Shown: positions 49,128 to 53,248 of the stretch, piece by piece | Position numbering within the stretch: the stretch's first letter is position 1 | Layout of the letters: each line of letters begins with the position of its first letter | DNA from: Penium margaritaceum | Lineage: Eukaryota > Streptophyta > Zygnematophyceae > Desmidiales > Peniaceae | Length of the DNA stretch: 53,248 nt | Reading direction: 5' to 3' | NCBI GenBank assembly: GCA_023375785.1 | Contig: SZWC01004899.1 | Coordinates: forward strand, 50,007-103,254 | Translations under genes and position numbers: made by a program | Notes under the pieces: model-generated | Seen by the model: the letters and a program-made list of their open reading frames with translations, nothing else | Database searches by the model: none | Told to the model about the DNA's origin: nothing

Positions 49128-49784
49128 AAGTGGGAGTGTTGGATCTAGGGTGCAAAAAGTAACGAAAGTGGGTTGCTTGATAAGAGTCATGAGGTCACAA
49201 AAGTGAATACAGGATGTTTTGCTGGTTTTGTAGCACTGTACAAAACTCGATTCGGAGTCCTTTTGAGGGAGATATGGATTTTCAAGGTTTGGTGGCAATG
49301 GGTCCGTTTCAAGTGACGGCTCTAGCACTACCAGCACCAATGACGGCCACAGTTATTGGCCAGGGAGGTTTGGATCGGCCTTCAAGGTAGAAAGGCGGCA
49401 GGAGGACCCACAGGGAGCCTCAAGGAAGATCCCCACCAAGATTATTGGTCGTGCACATGACAGGGATGGAATTTTTTTTCTGTTAGAGTGTGACTGCCGC
49501 TCATCCCGCTAGGCCAGGAGTGTGCTAGGAGGTGAACTTTGACAGATTGATTCTTCCAGCTCCATGTGCCAAATGAGGCATACTTAGTCTTGTTGAAAAG
49601 CTGATCTAATGTACTTTCTCATTCTCAAGTTAAACCAGCCATTTGCGCTCTCTACACAACTTTAAACTCTTGCGTATTTTTGTCTCTGCAGCCTACAACT
49701 TGTCTCTCACATGCAATTGGTCCTGCCTAGCGGCTCTTGCTGAGCTTGATCACCTCCCTGAGGGCTGCCTTTGATTGCATCAAC
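49128..49784 (+). repeat. E8 polypurine tract and 3' LTR
   Basis: AAAGTGGGAG directly precedes TGTTGGATC at 49137. The LTR ends GCATCAAC at about 49784, the point where similarity to the 5' copy stops (44979). Confidence 0.8.
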
Positions 49785-49818
49785 GCACACCTCTGCCTCT
49801 CCACACGCACACAAACAT

Positions 49819-49853
<35 letters not shown>

Positions 49854-50012
49854 AACACACACACCCACCCGCTCACACACACACACACACACACACGCTC
49901 ACACACACACACACACACACACGCTCACACACACACACACACACACACGCTCACACACACACACACACACACACGCTCACACACACACACACACACACAC
50001 GCACTCACGTCC
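49785..50012. repeat. (CA)n microsatellite with 26-bp higher-order period
   Basis: The CA run is interrupted by GCTC at 49871, 49897, 49923, 49949 and 49975, and by GCAC at 50001, exactly every 26 bases. Open frames here are only His/Thr repeat translations. Confidence 0.95.
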
Positions 50013-50018
50013 TTGATC

Positions 50019-50054
<36 letters not shown>

Positions 50055-50874
50055 CTTCTCTCTCTCTCCATCCTCCCTCTCTACCACTCTTTCACTCTCT
50101 TTTCCTCTCCATGACATTATCCCTATCTCACCCTTCCTCTCCCTCTGCCTACTGCTTTTACTCCACCACAACACGTCATACCTGGCACGTTGTTGTATCA
50201 TGTTCTTGATCTGGTTTGTGGCAGATTTCCTTGTACCTTTGTATGACAAAGAATTTCGGAGAAAACAAAGGTCCTTTCATCAAGAGACCACATTTTGAAG
50301 AGAGAGTGATTCTACGGGTAAAGGTGTGTTTTTTAAGCATGCATAGTTATTCGTCGTGGCTCATCCAAAGCAAATGATCTGGCAAGTTCAGAATGTCAGC
50401 CTTGAATCTTGGTCCTGTGAAGGAACATACCATCCCGGAACTGTTTCCAAGTCCTAACTCAGCATCCCTTTGATGTACAATGAAGACAATTTGGCAGCAT
50501 GTCCAAAAGAGTGTAACGAAGTCCACATATGAACCACAGATCAGCACCAGAGGAAGATTTAGTGACCAGTTTCAACACAAGCACAAAACACAGCCAGAAT
50601 CCCTTGTGGCGGGAGATAGAGGTGCCATCTTGGCAGCAACTGCAGCAGAATTGGATGCACTGCATCAGCAGTGGTGATTGGTGGTGAAAGGAGAGTTTAA
50701 CCCAGTGTCAATCTCCAAGTCAGTGTTAGAGCTTGCAGTGGTGATGGTGACGTGGTTCTTTATAATCACAGCAGTGTTCAGCAGTGACAATGGTGACAAC
50801 GACAGGAATGCTGGTACGCCGTAAGAACATATGTGATGGTTTAAAGTGCTGCTGCAGTTTCCAACCAGTCCATC
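50013..50874. other. (CT)n run, then unassigned sequence downstream of the kinase
   Basis: A CT run of about 45 bases starts near 50022, with pyrimidine-rich sequence to about 50160. From 50200 to 50874 there is non-repetitive sequence without a convincing frame. On the minus strand this would hold the kinase 3' UTR, but no clear polyadenylation signal stands out. Confidence 0.6.
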
Positions 50875-52433
50875 TCATGAATCCACTCCCTCGGACAGCT
50901 GGGAAGACATGGCAGACAGATGCATTGCCACGGTGGTCATGGTTGGCCGCTCGTGTGGGTGCCATGTGCTGCAGTCTAGGCCAATCTGAAGGAGAGCCTG
51001 GACAAGCTCCAGCTTAGAGCTTTCCACAAGCAATCTTGGATCGGCAACCACACTTGCCCACGTCGGCCCTGTGCCGTAGCGGTTTCTCACAGACACAACC
51101 CATGCACGCAGAGGCATGGCCGTGGGAGCGCACAGCCTGGCCTGCTGCAGCGGCAGGTTGTGCCCAGGGGGTGCTCCCCCCGCACTGCTTTTGTCATCTG
51201 TGCCTGCATTCATCATTCCTTCAGTACCGCTGGTGCTGCTGCTGATGCTGCTGCGTGCCATGCTGTGGACACCTCCATAGTCACTGGATCTGGAGCTTTC
51301 TCGCTTGTCGCACAGGCTGTTCTCCATGCCACTGGAGGACTTGTTGGAAGTGCAATCTAAGCTTGCTAGGCCAGATGGAAGGTTTGCGGGAGCATGCATG
51401 AAGGCGGCATGGCAGATGTCTTCATCTCTCTCCACTGACAGGGGCCTCCCTGTGATGAGCTCCAGAAGCACCGTGCCAAAGCTGTACACGTCAGATGCTG
51501 TGGTGAGGCGCTGCGTGGTCCAGTAGTCAGGGTCTATGTAGCCTGGCGTGCCGGCCCCACGCGTGTACACGGACTGGCCCTGGTCCATCTCCCTGAGCAG
51601 TCCAAAGTCTGCCACCTTTGCCTGCCACTGCTCATCCAAAAGAATGTTGTCAGGCTTTATGTCACGGTGCACCACAGGTGGCTGCTGCTCGTGCAGATAG
51701 CGCAGTCCCTCTGCCACTCCAGCCGCAATGCTAACACGCTGGTCCAGAGTCAGCACACTGTCCTGCCTATGCATGGCTTTTTTTAGGCAGCCGTTTCCCA
51801 CGTACTCATACACAACAATCTCCTCTCCCTTGTCCACGCAGTAGCCGAGGAGGCACACAAGATGGCGGTGCGACACCCTCGACAGCTTCAGCACCTCCTG
51901 CTTGAACGCGCTGTCCATGCCACTCACTTCGCAAGCCTTTCTTGACTGCTTCTTGAACGCCCTCTTCACAGCCCACTTCTGACCCCCTGGACCGTCTCCC
52001 AAGTATACGGCACCAAACCCTCCCTTACCGACCAGCCGCTGCTCGCTGAAGTTGTTCGTGGCCTTGCACATTTCCGACATTGTGAGCCGGCGGAATAGTT
52101 GCGCCTCCCAGTCGTGTTTGTCCACATCGGTGCCAACCACCCCGGCTGTCAGTGTAGACTGCTGTGCAATGGCATCCTTCTCCATCCCGGACTCCACGTC
52201 CCCACACTGTTTTCTGCAGAAGCAACACTTCCTCCGCCAGAAAAGAAAGCCGACAACAGCAGCCACCACAACAATCACGACGGCTACCACAACTCCAACG
52301 ATCACGCCAGTCGATCCATTGCTGCTGCTTGCATTACTGCTATCACTGCTGTTGCTGCTGCTGGGAACACTTTGACTCGTTGTGCCGTTGCTTGCATTTG
52401 CCCCGTTTTCCGGGTCTTCAGGTTGGATGGCAC
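50875..52433 (-). CDS. Receptor-like protein kinase, 3' exon (TM and kinase domain)
   Basis: The frame extends to an ATG at 52449, but that ATG lies in an apparent intron end: pyrimidine-rich sequence and CTCCTGACAG end at 52434, so the exon probably starts at 52433. Residues are counted from that ATG. 12-48 are a Ser/Asn-rich outer segment, 49-71 a transmembrane helix, and 72-82 a Cys/Arg-rich membrane-proximal motif. The kinase runs from about 118 to 517: P-loop GKGGFGAVYLG (141), Lys162, Glu185, HRDIKPDN (261, RD type), DFG (281), GTPGY (300), DVYSFG (320) and the final Arg501. It is a plasma-membrane Ser/Thr kinase of the plant RLK/Pelle class. The ectodomain would lie in upstream exons not identified here. 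A Ser/Gly-rich insert of about 100 residues (340-445) separates subdomains IX and XI. All catalytic residues are present. It is the only clear host gene in the window. Confidence 0.9.
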
Positions 52434-52462
52434 CTGTCAGGAGCAACATGAGAAATGAAAGA
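52434..52462 (-). promoter_or_regulatory. Probable 3' splice site before kinase exon
   Basis: The minus strand reads CTTTCATTTCTCATGTTGCTCCTGACAG and then GTGCC, a pyrimidine-rich tract ending in AG. The coding frame begins in the middle of a codon here. Confidence 0.6.
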
Positions 52463-53248
52463 GCACCAGAAGACGGAAGTTACTTCAAGCTTGTTCTTAT
52501 CTGCATGTGGCATCCTTGCATGCCTTCTTGCACTCACCATGGCTAGCCATCTTCACCACCATTCCCAACGGGCACTGTGCTTACCGTCACTTCCATGGTC
52601 ATCAGATCAGAGTCTGTCCTACTCCCTGCCACTTCAAGCTTTCTCCTATGCCCCTTCAATGCACAGAGAGCATTACCACAGCAGCACATAGCAGCACCAT
52701 CATCAGCTCCAGCAGAGGCGGCAAGTAGCAAAAGCAGCAGTATCATCATCAGCAGCAGCAGCAGAGTAAGCAGAAGCAACATCAGCAGCAGCAGCAGCAG
52801 CAGCGGTGGCAGCAGCAGCAACAGCATCAGCAGCAGCAGTAGCAGCAGCAGAAGCACCAACAGCAGAAGCACAGGAAACCCCCTGAAACCACGACCACTA
52901 CACCACCGGAGGCACTGCCCCTACCACCAGCAGCACCACCAGCATCATCAAGAGCACCAGAAACTCAAACTCCCTGCCTCTGCTAGAGGCATCACCACCA
53001 CCACCGCCTCCACAACCTCCATCGCTGCCACCACAATCACGGCCACTGCCGCCGCCACCGCCTCCACTGCTGCTGCCTCTGCTGCTGCTGTGCTCACCCC
53101 CGCTGCCTCCACTGCTGCCACCTCTGCTGCCGCCACGCTCCCCACCGCCGCCACTGCCATCACCGAAGCCGCGTCCACAGTCCCACTGCCGCTGCCATTG
53201 CAGTCAGCGCCTCCTCCTCCTCCTCCTCCTCCTCCTCCTCCTCCTCCT
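52463..53248. repeat. Trinucleotide-repeat-rich region upstream of the kinase exon
   Basis: 52725-52880 is dominated by CAG/AGC repeats, 52925-53200 by imperfect CCACCG/CTGCTGC-type triplets, and 53208-53248 by a TCC run. Intron or upstream exon sequence of the kinase gene is expected here, but I cannot identify a credible exon. The Leu- and Ala-rich frames are translations of the repeats. Confidence 0.7.

Larger units (their letters stand above)
44721..49784 (+). mobile_element. E8: Ty1/Copia element of another lineage, 5'-truncated
   Basis: The 3' LTR is 49137-49784, starting TGTTGGATC behind the purine stretch AAAGTGGGAG. Its last 264 bp (from 49521) match 44721-44979, which is therefore the surviving end of the 5' LTR. 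The first 384 bp of that LTR are missing. The primer site GGTATCAGAGC at 44980 is the conventional plant Copia site. gag, protease, integrase, RT and RNase H follow with several in-frame TAG/TAA codons and two shifts. Its proteins are clearly different from E1-E7. Confidence 0.92.

Noticed and set aside
49866..50005. Regular spacing suggesting a CRISPR-like array
   Set aside because: The spacers are simple CA repeats, not unique sequence, and the DNA is eukaryotic.
49737..50209. Plus-strand frames of 80-145 residues rich in His and Thr
   Set aside because: They are translations of the CA microsatellite in several frames, with no unique sequence.
52543..53178. Leu-rich and Ala/Val-rich minus-strand frames resembling membrane proteins
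   Set aside because: They arise from CAG/AGC and GCC triplet repeats; other frames of the same DNA are equally open.

Overview
The window is eukaryotic nuclear DNA from the green plant lineage, and almost all of it is a nested graveyard of Ty1/Copia LTR retrotransposons. The evidence is repeated gag-protease-integrase-reverse transcriptase-RNase H order, RT YVDD/YMDD boxes, LTR pairs with short target-site duplications (TSDs), and a plant-type receptor-like kinase at the right end. The microsatellites, the RD-type plant kinase and the Copia load suggest a streptophyte, possibly a charophyte alga or early land plant. The species cannot be fixed from sequence alone.

I use labels E1-E8 for the elements. 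Block A (1-13117): a minus-strand element, E2 (1638-13117), sits in a pyrimidine-rich tract, and its 3' LTR is split by a plus-strand element, E1 (1922-7652, TSD CATCT). Block B (13359-about 20010): a diverged LTR of family C is split by plus-strand E3 (14017-19746), and E3 in turn carries a family C solo LTR (15920-16893). Block C (about 20070-38123): minus-strand E4 (20646-26678, perfect TSD ATGGA) splits the LTR region of a fragmentary plus-strand element, X. Minus-strand E6 (27982-38123) has minus-strand E5 (29982-35131) inserted in the middle of its RT. Block D (39495-49784): plus-strand E7 ends in a truncated 3' LTR that abuts a 5'-truncated plus-strand element, E8. From 49785 there are CA and CT microsatellites, about 0.8 kb without recognisable genes, a minus-strand receptor-like kinase exon (50875-52433), and a trinucleotide-repeat-rich tract to the end.

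No element has an intact polyprotein. Stops, frameshifts and internal deletions are everywhere, although several domains remain open (RNase H in E1, E5 and E7; protease-integrase in E7 and E8). E1, E3 and E7 are one LTR family. E5 has related proteins but a different LTR. E2 and E4 share a second gag type with different LTRs. E6, X and E8 are further lineages.

The most interesting shared feature is the primer binding site. Eight elements with six or more unrelated LTR types carry a site matching the anticodon arm of initiator tRNA-Met (core GGTTATGGGCCCA). This is the half-tRNA priming known from Drosophila copia and yeast Ty5. E8 alone uses the usual plant GGTATCAGAGC site. Two LTR types (E4, E5) also carry tRNA-like A and B boxes in the element's sense orientation, and the E5 LTR has a cluster of heat-shock-element-like palindromes just upstream of its TATA box.
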